A stretch of DNA of 35,465 bases from Streptomyces sp. TRM64462 (GTDB taxonomy: Bacteria > Actinomycetota > Actinomycetes > Streptomycetales > Streptomycetaceae): contig NZ_JABWDV010000373.1 of the NCBI RefSeq assembly GCF_013362995.1, positions 1-35,465 on the forward strand, in the 5' to 3' direction. Below are positions 13,809 through 21,296 of the stretch, one piece after another. A program made the position numbers and the translations under genes. The notes below the pieces were generated by a model. The model was not told the origin of the DNA and did not search any database. It was given only the letters and a program-made list of their open reading frames with translations. The stretch's first letter is position 1; every line of letters begins with the position of its first letter.

Positions 13809-14642
13809 ATGAAGATCCTCATCAGCGCCGACATGGAGGGCGCCACCGGGGTCACCTGGCCCGCCGACGTGCTGCCCGGCACCCCCCAGTGGGAGCGCTG
13901 CCGGACCATGTTCACCTCCGACGTCAACGCGGCCGTCCTCGGCTTCCTCGACGGCGGCGCCGACGAGGTCCTCATCAACGAGGCCCACTGGTCGATGCGC
14001 AACCTGCTCCTGGAACGGCTCGACGAGCGCGCCCAGATGCTCACCGGCAAGCACAAGTCGCTGTCCATGGTCGAAGGCGTCCAGCACGGAGACGTCGACG
14101 GCATCGCCTTCGTCGGCTACCACACGGGCGCCGGCACCGAAGGCGTCCTCGCGCACACCTATCTCGCCAACTCCATCACCGGCGTCTGGCTCAACGGCGT
14201 CCGCGCCAGCGAAGGCCTGCTCAACGCGCATGTCGTCGCCGAGTACGGCGTTCCCGTCATCCTCGTGACCGGTGACGACCTGACATGCCGGGACGCCGAC
14301 GGATACGCTCCCGAAGCGCGTAAGGTCGCCGTGAAGGACTACGTGTCGCGGTACGCCGCGGTGTGCCGTACGCCCGCGCGCACGGCCGCCGACATCCGTG
14401 CCGCGGCCATGGACGCGACGCGTCTCGCCGTACGGAACGAACCGGTGCGCGGCGGGCCGTTCACCGTGGAGCTGGAGTTCGACGCCGAGCACCTCGCCGC
14501 GGCCGCCACCGTCGTCCCCGGCACGGCGGTCAGCGGCGAGCGGCGGGTCGCGTACACCAGCGGCACGATGTACGACGCCATCCGCACCTTCAAGGCGGTC
14601 ACCACGATCGTCTCGGCCGCAGTGGAGGAGCAGTATGGCTGA
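13809..14642 (+). CDS. M55 family D-aminopeptidase (DppA-like)
   Basis: Predicted zinc D-aminopeptidase of 277 residues, cytoplasmic, that releases N-terminal D-amino acids such as D-Ala from short peptides. The active-site set of Bacillus DppA is present at matching positions: Asp8 and Glu10 in ISADMEG, His60 in INEAHWS, His105 in VGYHTGAG, His116 (the nucleophile position) in LAHTY, and Glu135 in RASEG. The start is the ATG at 13809 (MKILIS); a GTG two codons earlier would lie at the edge of the -10 spacing. It is the first gene of a four-peptidase run and overlaps the next start by 8 bases. With the S66 enzyme at the other end, it points to degradation of peptides holding D-residues, perhaps murein-derived. 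Confidence 0.92.
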   Translation: MKILISADMEGATGVTWPADVLPGTPQWERCRTMFTSDVNAAVLGFLDGGADEVLINEAHWSMRNLLLERLDERAQMLTGKHKSLSMVEGVQHGDVDGIAFVGYHTGAGTEGVLAHTYLANSITGVWLNGVRASEGLLNAHVVAEYGVPVILVTGDDLTCRDADGYAPEARKVAVKDYVSRYAAVCRTPARTAADIRAAAMDATRLAVRNEPVRGGPFTVELEFDAEHLAAAATVVPGTAVSGERRVAYTSGTMYDAIRTFKAVTTIVSAAVEEQYG

Positions 14643-16014
14643 CCAGACCGCGCAGGACCAGACCGCGCACGACCCGGCCTGCCAGGATCCGACGGCGGAG
14701 GCGCTGGACGAGGCCGTGGCGTTCACGTCCGACCTCATCCGGATCGACACCACCAACCGCGGCGGCGGCGACTGTCGCGAGCGGCCCGCCGCCGAGTACG
14801 TCGCCGAACGCCTCGCCGCCGCCGGCCTCGACCCCGTCCTGCTGGAGCGCACCCCCGGCCGCACCAACGTCGTCGCGCGTATCGAGGGCACCGACCCGTC
14901 GGCCGACGCGCTCCTCGTCCACGGCCACCTCGACGTCGTACCGGCCGAGCCGGCCGACTGGACCGTGCACCCGTTCTCCGGCGAGGTCCGCGACGGGGTG
15001 GTGTGGGGCCGCGGCGCCGTCGACATGAAGAACATGGACGCGATGGTCCTCGCCGTCGTCCGCGACTGGGCCCGCCGCGGCATCCGGCCGCGCCGCGACA
15101 TCGTCCTCGCGTACACCGCCGACGAGGAGGCCAGCGCGATCGACGGCGCCGGCTTCCTCGCGGACCGGCACGCGAACCTCTTCGAAGGCTGTACGGAAGG
15201 CATCAGCGAGTCCGGCGCCTACACCTTCCACGCCGGGCCGCGCATGGCCGTCTACCCCATCGGCGCCGGCGAGCGCGGCACGGCCTGGCTGCGGCTCACC
15301 GCCCAAGGCCGTGCCGGCCACGGCTCCAAGGTCAACCGGGACAACGCCGTCAGCCGGGTCGCCGCCGCCGTCGCCCGCATCGGCGAGCACCAGTGGCCCA
15401 TCCGGCTCACCCCCACCGTCCGCGCCGCACTCACCGAACTCGCCGCCCTGCACGGCCTCGACACCATCGACAGCCTCGACCCGGACGCCCCCGGCTTCGA
15501 CCCCGACGCGCTCATCGGCAAGCTCGGCCCCGCCGCCGCCCTCGTCGAGTCGACCCTCCGCAACAGCGCCAACCCGACGATGCTCCAGGCCGGTTACAAG
15601 GTCAACGTCATCCCCGGCCTCGCCACCGCCCACATCGACGGGCGGATCGTCCCCGGCGGCGACGACGAGTTCGTCACGACTCTCGACGACCTCACCGGGC
15701 CCGACGTCGACTGGGAGTTCGAGCACCGCGAGCCCGCGCTCCAGGCCCCCGTCGACTCACCCACCTTCGCCAAGCTGCGCGCGGCCATCGAACGGTTCGA
15801 ACCCGACGCGCACGTCGTGCCGTTCTGCATGTCCGGCGGCACCGACGCCAAGCAGTTCTCCCGCCTCGGCATCGTCGGATACGGTTTCACCCCGCTGAAG
15901 CTGCCCCCGGGCTTCGACTACCCGGCGCTGTTCCACGGTGTCGACGAGCGCGTCCCGGTCGAGGCGCTGCACTTCGGCGTCCGCGTCCTCGACCACTACC
16001 TGCAGTCCGCATAA
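14635..16014 (+). CDS. M20/M25/M40 family metallohydrolase
   Basis: 459-residue predicted two-zinc peptidase or deacylase of the ArgE/DapE/CPG2 group. Metal-binding and catalytic motifs are His98-Leu-Asp100 (VHGHLD), Asp130 in GAVDMK and the Glu164-Glu165 pair (TADEE). A dimerisation domain (about 215-330) begins at the AGHGSK segment, and a C-terminal MSGGTDAKQFSRLG carries the last conserved block. The first 20 residues are an acidic Asp/Gln/Thr-rich lead. The ATG at 14635 follows GGAGGAG and overlaps the M55 gene by 8 bases, so translation is probably coupled. The substrate is unknown; dipeptides or N-acyl amino acids are usual in the family. Confidence 0.93.
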   Translation: MADQTAQDQTAHDPACQDPTAEALDEAVAFTSDLIRIDTTNRGGGDCRERPAAEYVAERLAAAGLDPVLLERTPGRTNVVARIEGTDPSADALLVHGHLDVVPAEPADWTVHPFSGEVRDGVVWGRGAVDMKNMDAMVLAVVRDWARRGIRPRRDIVLAYTADEEASAIDGAGFLADRHANLFEGCTEGISESGAYTFHAGPRMAVYPIGAGERGTAWLRLTAQGRAGHGSKVNRDNAVSRVAAAVARIGEHQWPIRLTPTVRAALTELAALHGLDTIDSLDPDAPGFDPDALIGKLGPAAALVESTLRNSANPTMLQAGYKVNVIPGLATAHIDGRIVPGGDDEFVTTLDDLTGPDVDWEFEHREPALQAPVDSPTFAKLRAAIERFEPDAHVVPFCMSGGTDAKQFSRLGIVGYGFTPLKLPPGFDYPALFHGVDERVPVEALHFGVRVLDHYLQSA

Positions 16015-16031
16015 CCCGAGGGGGAGTCTCC

Positions 16032-18035
16032 ATGGTGCCCACGGGGGCCTACGGAACCTGGCCGTCACCGATCGACGCGCGGCTCGCCGCGGCCCACGAC
16101 GGCCGTCCCGAATACGTGGGGACGGTCGGCGACGAGGTGTGGTGGACCGCGCCCCGGCCCGCCGAAGGCGGCCGCCGCACCCTCGTGCGCCGCCGCACCG
16201 ACGGCACCGAGCAGCCGGTGCTGCCCGCCCCGTGGAACGTCCGCAGCCGCGTCATCGAGTACGGCGGACGCCCCTGGGCCGGTGCCGCCCGCCCCGGCGG
16301 CACCGGCGGGCCCCTCGTCGTGTTCAGCCACTTCCCCGACCAGCGGCTGTACGCGTACGCGCCCGACGGCGACACCCCGCCCCGCCCCCTCACCCCCGCC
16401 TCGTCGGACGGTCCCTCCGGCGACCCGCGGCTGCGCTGGGCCGACCCCGTGATCCACCCGGACCACGACGAGGTGTGGTGCGTCCTGGAGGAGCACACCG
16501 GCGACGGCCCCGGCGACGTACGCCGCGTCATCGCCGCCGTACCCCTCGACGGGTCCGCCGCCGACGACCGCTCCGCCGTACGGGAACTCACCGACGACCG
16601 GCACCGGTTCGTCACCGGGCCGCGCCTGTCGCCCGACGGGCGGCACGCCGCCTGGCTCGCCTGGGACCACCCGCTCATGCCCTGGGACGGCACGCTCGTG
16701 ATGAAGGGCCGGGTCACCGATGACGGGCCGTTCACGGGCGTCGGCCCGGTCGCCGGGGACGTCGACGAATCCGTCTGCCAGGTGGAGTGGGGCGCCGACG
16801 GATCCCTGCTGTACGCATCCGACCGCGGCGGCTGGTGGGAGCTCCACCGGATCCCGCCCGGCGGCACCACCGCGACCCCGCTGTGCCCGGGGCGCGAGGA
16901 GGAGTTCGGCGGGCCGCTGTGGAAGATCGGCCTGAGCTGGTTCAAGCCACTCGACAGCGGGCTCGTCGCCGTCGTCCACGGCCGGGGCACCACCGCGCTC
17001 GGCATCCTCGACCCCGAGACCGGCGAACTCGTCGACGCCGCGGGCCCCTGGACCGCCTGGGAGCCCACGCTCGCCGTCCACGGCAGCCGCGTCACCGGCG
17101 TCGCCGCCAGCCCGCGCAGCGCGTACGAGGTGGTGGAGCTCGACACCGGCACCGGCCGCGCCCGCGTCGTCGGCTCCCCCCACCAGGACCCGGTCGACCC
17201 CGCGTACTACCCGGAACCCCAGATCCGCACCTTCACCGGGCCCGGCAGCCGCGAGATCCACGCCCACATCTACCCGCCGCACAACCCCGACCGGGTCGCC
17301 CCCGACGACGCGCTCCCGCCGTACGTGGTGTGGGCGCACGGCGGCCCCACCAGCCACGCGCCGCTCGTCCTCGACCTGGAGATCGCCTACTTCACGTCAC
17401 GCGGCATCGGCGTCGCCGAGGTCAACTACGGCGGCTCCACCGGCTACGGCCGCGCCTACCGCGAGCAGTTGCGCGAACAGTGGGGCGTCGTCGACGTCGA
17501 GGACTGCGCCGCCGTCGCCGAGGCGCTCGCCTCCGAAGGCACCGCCGACCCGGCCAGGCTCGCCATCCGCGGCGGCAGCGCCGGCGGCTGGACCACCGCC
17601 GCGTCCCTCGCCGGCACCGGCGTCTACGCCTGCGGCACCATCAAGTACCCCATCCTCGACCTGGGCGGCTGGGCCACCGGCGGGACCCACGACTTCGAGT
17701 CCCGCTACCTGGAATCCCTCATCGGCCCGCTCGCCGAGGTGCCGGGCCGCTACCGCGACCGCTCGCCGCTCACCCACGTCGACCGGATCACCACACCGTT
17801 CCTGCTGCTCCAGGGTCTGGACGACGTGATCTGCCCGCCCGTGCAGTGCGAACGCTTCCTCACGGCCATGGCCGGGCGCGGCATCCCGCACGCCTACATC
17901 GCGTTCGAGGGCGAGGGGCACGGCTTCCGCCGCGCCGAGACCCTCGTCCGCGCCCTGGAGGCCGAACTGGCCCTGTACGTCCAGACCTTCGGGATCGCAC
18001 GGGCGGACGTGCCGCCGCTGGAGCTGAAGAAGTGA
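16032..18035 (+). CDS. S9 family prolyl oligopeptidase-type peptidase
   Basis: 667-residue serine peptidase, probably cytoplasmic since no signal peptide is seen, cleaving short peptides. A beta-propeller region (about 1-400, with repeated RLSPDGRHAAWL and EWGADGSLLYASD-type blades) is followed by an alpha/beta-hydrolase domain. The triad reads Ser516 in GGSAGG, Asp598 in QGLDDVICP and His630 in GEGHGF. The oxyanion region is VWAHGGPTSHA. The ATG at 16032 follows GAGGGGGAG, 17 bases after the M20 stop. The protein resembles dipeptidyl aminopeptidase/acylaminoacyl peptidase proteins. The next gene begins within its stop codon. Confidence 0.93.
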   Translation: MVPTGAYGTWPSPIDARLAAAHDGRPEYVGTVGDEVWWTAPRPAEGGRRTLVRRRTDGTEQPVLPAPWNVRSRVIEYGGRPWAGAARPGGTGGPLVVFSHFPDQRLYAYAPDGDTPPRPLTPASSDGPSGDPRLRWADPVIHPDHDEVWCVLEEHTGDGPGDVRRVIAAVPLDGSAADDRSAVRELTDDRHRFVTGPRLSPDGRHAAWLAWDHPLMPWDGTLVMKGRVTDDGPFTGVGPVAGDVDESVCQVEWGADGSLLYASDRGGWWELHRIPPGGTTATPLCPGREEEFGGPLWKIGLSWFKPLDSGLVAVVHGRGTTALGILDPETGELVDAAGPWTAWEPTLAVHGSRVTGVAASPRSAYEVVELDTGTGRARVVGSPHQDPVDPAYYPEPQIRTFTGPGSREIHAHIYPPHNPDRVAPDDALPPYVVWAHGGPTSHAPLVLDLEIAYFTSRGIGVAEVNYGGSTGYGRAYREQLREQWGVVDVEDCAAVAEALASEGTADPARLAIRGGSAGGWTTAASLAGTGVYACGTIKYPILDLGGWATGGTHDFESRYLESLIGPLAEVPGRYRDRSPLTHVDRITTPFLLLQGLDDVICPPVQCERFLTAMAGRGIPHAYIAFEGEGHGFRRAETLVRALEAELALYVQTFGIARADVPPLELKK

Positions 18036-19135
18036 CCCGTACGGAACGCGAGGCCGTTCAGCCGCTGGAGCCGCTGGAGCCGCTGGAGCCGCTGGAGCCG
18101 CTGGAGCCGCTGGAGCCGCTGGAGCGCCTTCAGTCCGTGGAGCGCCCTGAGTCCGTGCAGCCGCTGGAGCGCCTTCAGCCCCTGGAGCCCCTGGAATCCC
18201 GGGAGCCCCTGACGCCGCTGACCCGGCCGGCGCGGCTGCGCCCCGGCGCGCGCGTCGCCGTCGCCGCACCGAGCGGGCCCGTGCCCGAGGAGCAGCTGCG
18301 GACCGGGCTCGACATCCTGCGCGGCTGGGACCTCGACCCCGTGGCCACGCCGCACGCCCTGGACCGGCACCCCGCCTTCCGCTACCTGGCGGGCACGGAC
18401 GAGGACCGCGCCCGGGACCTCCAGGCCGCCTGGTGCGACCCGGACGTGTCCGCGGTGATCGCCGCACGCGGCGGGTACGGCGCCCAGCGCGTCGTCGACC
18501 ACCTGGACTGGGACGCGATGCGGGCCGCCGGGCCCAAGGTGTTCGTCGGCTTCAGCGACGCCACCGCCCTGCACGAGGCGTTCGCGCGGCGCCTGGGCCT
18601 CGCGACCCTGCACGGCCCGATGACGGGAGCCGTCGCCTTCGTCAAGGACGCCGGCACACAGGAGGCGCTGCGGGCCACGCTGATGGACCCCGGGTCCGCC
18701 CTGGTGCTGGGCCGCGACACGGCCCGCCCTCTGGTGCCGGGCCGCGCGCGGGGCGTCACCGCCGGGGGCTGCCTGTCGCTGCTGACGGCGGGCCTCGGCA
18801 CCCCGGACGCCCGTACGTCGCTGCGCGGGGCGCTGCTCCTGCTGGAGGACGTGGGGGAGGAGCCGTACCGCATCGACCGGATGCTGACCCAACTCCTGCG
18901 CGCGGGCGTGCTGGACGGTGTCGCCGGCGTCGCCCTCGGCTCCTGGGAGGGCTGCGGCCCCTACGAGGCGGTGCGCGAGGTGCTGCGGGACCGCCTGGGC
19001 GGCCTCGGCGTCCCGGTCGTCGAGAACCTCGGCTTCGGCCACGTGACGCCGGCCCTCACCGTCCCGCTCGGCGTCCCGGCGGTCCTGGACGCGGACGCCG
19101 GGACGCTGACGCTGGAGGAACCGGCGCTGCGGTGA
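18032..19135 (+). CDS. S66 LD-carboxypeptidase with a Pro-Leu-Glu repeat at the N terminus
   Basis: 367-residue protein of the LdcA/MccF family, serine carboxypeptidases that cut L,D- or related bonds in murein tetrapeptides or detoxify peptide-nucleotide antibiotics. The triad is Ser175 in GFSDAT, Glu272 in LLLEDVGEEPYRIDRM and His337 in GFGHVTPAL. GGYGAQR and HGPM are also typical. The GTG start at 18032 overlaps the S9 stop codon by 4 bases (GTGA). The domain proper starts near residue 70 (LRPGARVAVAAPSGP). Residues 10-65 are a repeat of PLE followed by degenerate RLQ/SVE units, not a normal part of the family, and encoded by a perfect 9-bp minisatellite. A later start cannot be excluded, but none has a clear ribosome-binding site. 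It ends 7 bases from the convergent adenosine deaminase gene. Confidence 0.9.
   Translation: MTRTEREAVQPLEPLEPLEPLEPLEPLEPLERLQSVERPESVQPLERLQPLEPLESREPLTPLTRPARLRPGARVAVAAPSGPVPEEQLRTGLDILRGWDLDPVATPHALDRHPAFRYLAGTDEDRARDLQAAWCDPDVSAVIAARGGYGAQRVVDHLDWDAMRAAGPKVFVGFSDATALHEAFARRLGLATLHGPMTGAVAFVKDAGTQEALRATLMDPGSALVLGRDTARPLVPGRARGVTAGGCLSLLTAGLGTPDARTSLRGALLLLEDVGEEPYRIDRMLTQLLRAGVLDGVAGVALGSWEGCGPYEAVREVLRDRLGGLGVPVVENLGFGHVTPALTVPLGVPAVLDADAGTLTLEEPALR
18062..18124 (+). repeat. 9-bp minisatellite, seven perfect copies
   Basis: Seven identical head-to-tail copies of CCGCTGGAG, encoding Pro-Leu-Glu, in frame with the S66 gene. Degenerate copies (cgccttcag, tccgtggag, cccctggag) continue to about 18220. 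Copy-number change would lengthen or shorten the N terminus by whole tripeptides. Confidence 0.95.
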
Positions 19136-19142
19136 CGCCCGG

Positions 19143-20240
19143 TCAGGCGTTGTCTGCCCGGAGCGCGGCGTACCCCGGGCGTACGACCTCGTCGATGATG
19201 CGGCGGCGCTCCGGGAGCGGCAGGAACGCCGACTCCACGGCGGCGACCGTGAACTCCTCGAAGACCTCAGGGCCGTAGCCGAAGGCGTCCGCCATGTGCT
19301 GGAACTCCTCGCTCATGGTGGTGCCGGAGACCAGCCGGTTGTCCGTGTTGAGGGTGATGCGGAAGCCGAGCCGGCGCAGCTCGTCGATCGGGTGCGATGC
19401 GTAGTCCTTCGCGGCGCCCGTCTGGAGGTTGGAGGTCGGGCAGACCTCCAGGGCGATGCGGTTGTCGCGGACGTACGCGGCGAGGTGGCCCAGCGTGCCG
19501 TCCTCGGCGATGTCGTCGGTGATGCGCACACCGTGGCCGATGCGCTCGGCACCGCACACCTGCACGGCCTCGTGGATCGACTCGGCGCCGACGGCCTCGC
19601 CCGCGTGGATCGTGAAGTGGCAGTTGTGCCGCTTCAGGTGCTGGAAGGCGGGGAGGTGGCGGGCCGGCGGGTTGCCGATCTCGCCGCCCGCGATGTCGAA
19701 GCCGGCCACGCCGCGCTCGCGGTGGGCCACGGTCAGCTCCGCGATCTCCAGGGAGCGGTCGGTGTGCCGCATGCCGGTGAGCAGCGTGCCGACGGTGATC
19801 CGCCCGCCGGTGCGCCGCTCGCCCTCGCGGAAGCCCTCGTTGACGGCGTCGACGACCTCGTCCAGGGTCAGCCCGGCCGCCAGGTGCTGCTCGGGGGCGT
19901 ACCGCACCTCGGCGTAGACGACACCGTCCGCCGCCAGGTCCTCGGCGCACTCGGCGGCGACCCGGAACAGCGCCTCGCGGGTCTGCATGACCGCGCAGGT
20001 GTGCGCGAACGTCTCCAGGTACCGCTCCAGCGACCCGGAGTCCGCGGCGTCGCGGAACCACACGGCGAGCGCCGCCGGGTCCTCGGTCGGCAGGGCGGTG
20101 TACCCGCAGGCACGGGCCAGCTCGATGATCGTGGCGGGCCGCAGGCCGCCGTCGAGGTGGTCGTGGAGGACGGCCTTGGGGGCCCGGCGTATCCAGTCGG
20201 CGACGGGGAGCGACGAAGCGAGGTTGTCAGACAAGTGCAT
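19143..20240 (-). CDS. add: Adenosine deaminase
   Basis: Converts adenosine (and deoxyadenosine) to inosine with release of ammonia; cytoplasmic purine salvage. 365 residues, the usual length. Zinc and active-site motifs: [10 protein letters not shown] (His-x-His), [18 protein letters not shown], and [16 protein letters not shown] carrying the catalytic Asp. I choose the ATG at 20240 (MHLSDN) because a TACACT -10 box lies 6 bases upstream, as in leaderless genes. An ATG at 20258 lies upstream of that box. It is downstream of and on the same strand as a GntR regulator, but a terminator-like structure lies between. Streptomyces often have several add paralogues; which one this is cannot be said. 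Confidence 0.95.
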   Translation of the reverse strand: MHLSDNLASSLPVADWIRRAPKAVLHDHLDGGLRPATIIELARACGYTALPTEDPAALAVWFRDAADSGSLERYLETFAHTCAVMQTREALFRVAAECAEDLAADGVVYAEVRYAPEQHLAAGLTLDEVVDAVNEGFREGERRTGGRITVGTLLTGMRHTDRSLEIAELTVAHRERGVAGFDIAGGEIGNPPARHLPAFQHLKRHNCHFTIHAGEAVGAESIHEAVQVCGAERIGHGVRITDDIAEDGTLGHLAAYVRDNRIALEVCPTSNLQTGAAKDYASHPIDELRRLGFRITLNTDNRLVSGTTMSEEFQHMADAFGYGPEVFEEFTVAAVESAFLPLPERRRIIDEVVRPGYAALRADNA

Positions 20241-20246
20241 GCCGGG

Positions 20247-20252
20247 AGTGTA
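20247..20252 (-). promoter_or_regulatory. -10 box for leaderless adenosine deaminase mRNA
   Basis: Minus-strand TACACT, exactly 6 bases before the ATG at 20240; no ribosome-binding site is present. It has the same geometry as the boxes at 13797 and 22786. Confidence 0.5.
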
Positions 20253-20324
20253 GGGCACACGCGGGGCGGGTGCCGCCTGGGCCGTGTCCGGCGAATCCGG
20301 GGCTCTGTCCCCGAACCCCCGCTG

Positions 20325-20361
20325 CCCCGAGGTGCGCTTCGGGGGCTGGGGGCGGAGCCCC
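20325..20361 (-). terminator. Terminator-like GC-rich repeat after the GntR gene
   Basis: Two potential hairpins: CCCCGA (20325-20330) with TCGGGG (20339-20344), and GGGGCT (20342-20347) with AGCCCC (20356-20361). They are overlapping alternatives. The ggggctgggggcggagcccc motif is the common Streptomyces intergenic repeat and recurs at 34861-34884. It lies just after the GntR stop codon (minus strand). Confidence 0.5.
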
Positions 20362-20363
20362 GG

Positions 20364-21110
20364 TCAGTTCGACTGCAGCAGCGGCAGCGCCGGAGCCCCC
20401 GTGGGCAGCATGTGCTTGGCCGCCAGGACCGGGGTGTCCCCGATGCGGATCACCTGGGTGACCAGGACCGCAGGCGTGTCCGCCGGGCGCCCGAGCTGTT
20501 CGCCCCGGCGCTGGCCCAGGAGTGTCGCCGTCACGGTGCTGTGGCCGGCCAGCGGGACGCCGCGCGACGCGCCGGTCAGGACGGCCAGCATCGACGTACG
20601 GTCCGGGGCCGCCGCGTCCCGCAGGGCGGTCGCGAAGGCGGTGTGCACGCGGGCCAGTACGTCGTCGGGCGCCGCCCACTCCTGGCTCAGCGCCCCGGCC
20701 GTGCCCTCCGCCACCAGCAGCGACTCCCAGAACCGCAGCTCGGCCCTGGCCGGCGCGAGGAGGTGCTGAGTGGTGAAGTCGGTCGGCTCCTCCACGGTGC
20801 GCAGCAGCGCCCGTACGCGGACGGGCGCGCCCGTGCCCAGCAGGTCCTCCAGCGGCTGCACGTGCTCGAAGCCCCGCCGCGGCGGGCTGTCGTTGACCGT
20901 GCGGCCGACCCCGCGCCGTACCGACAGGAGCCCGTCCTCCTGGAGCAGCAGCAGCGCCTCCCGCAGGGCGGGCCGGCTCACGCCCAGTTCGGCGGCGAGC
21001 CGGGGCTCGGACGGCAGGGTGGAGCCCGGCGGGTAGACGCCGGCGTGGATGGCGTCCGCGATCCGCTCGTACAGCACCACGACCGGGCGCCGCCGCTCTG
21101 CGCTGACCAC
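20364..21110 (-). CDS. GntR family regulator with UTRA (HutC-type) domain
   Basis: 248-residue ligand-responsive repressor. The N-terminal winged helix-turn-helix (about 8-75) has the GntR signature YERIADAIHAGVYPPGSTLPSEPRLAAELGVSRPALREAL. The C-terminal domain (about 90-245) looks like UTRA, with the late block PAVLVTQVIRIGDTPVLAAKHMLP. The start is GTG at 21110, with AGGAGGAG about 5 bases upstream; an ATG at 21131 overlaps that site. It is divergent from an MFS transporter, with shared operator-like palindromes in the 186-bp gap, so it probably represses the transporter and itself. The ligand is presumably the transporter's cargo and remains unknown. Confidence 0.92.
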   Translation of the reverse strand: MVSAERRRPVVVLYERIADAIHAGVYPPGSTLPSEPRLAAELGVSRPALREALLLLQEDGLLSVRRGVGRTVNDSPPRRGFEHVQPLEDLLGTGAPVRVRALLRTVEEPTDFTTQHLLAPARAELRFWESLLVAEGTAGALSQEWAAPDDVLARVHTAFATALRDAAAPDRTSMLAVLTGASRGVPLAGHSTVTATLLGQRRGEQLGRPADTPAVLVTQVIRIGDTPVLAAKHMLPTGAPALPLLQSN

Positions 21111-21129
21111 CGCTGCTCCTCCTCGCCTC

Positions 21130-21147
21130 ACTTGTCAGCAGGTCAAG
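21130..21147. promoter_or_regulatory. Imperfect operator-like repeat before the GntR gene
   Basis: CTTGTC-N5-GTCAAG, 20 bases above the GntR GTG. The left half (ACTTGTC) is identical to the half-site of the perfect palindrome at 21232-21244. It is a candidate autoregulatory site. Confidence 0.35.
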
Positions 21148-21231
21148 CGGCACGCTACCCGAGTGTGAGCCATTCGGGAGCGGCAGCTCTTGACGTTTTA
21201 CGCGCGTAGATCAGAAGGTGTCCTGGTGGCA

Positions 21232-21244
21232 CTTGTCTGACAAG
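21232..21244. promoter_or_regulatory. Perfect palindrome CTTGTC-T-GACAAG, candidate GntR operator
   Basis: 13 bp with perfect 6-bp arms, 52 bases above the MFS start. Its core TGTCTGACA resembles the TGTNTANACA-type sites of HutC/UTRA regulators. Position and the repeated half-site at 21130 support control of both divergent genes. Confidence 0.6.
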
Positions 21245-21296
21245 GTGAGATGCCGTCGCACACGCTCGAAATGACATCCCAGGCAAAGGGGCCGAC

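Noticed and set aside
15003..16031. Upstream extension of the S9 peptidase frame to 15003
   Set aside because: This part lies in another frame of the M20 gene and is Arg-rich. The ATG at 16032 has a good ribosome-binding site.
18062..18124. Possible CRISPR or other array
   Set aside because: The units are 9 bp, contiguous and in frame, with no spacers. It is a coding minisatellite.
18032..19135. MccF-type self-immunity gene of an antibiotic cluster
   Set aside because: The S66 family includes MccF, but no microcin-type precursor or adenylating enzyme is nearby. Peptide catabolism fits the operon better.
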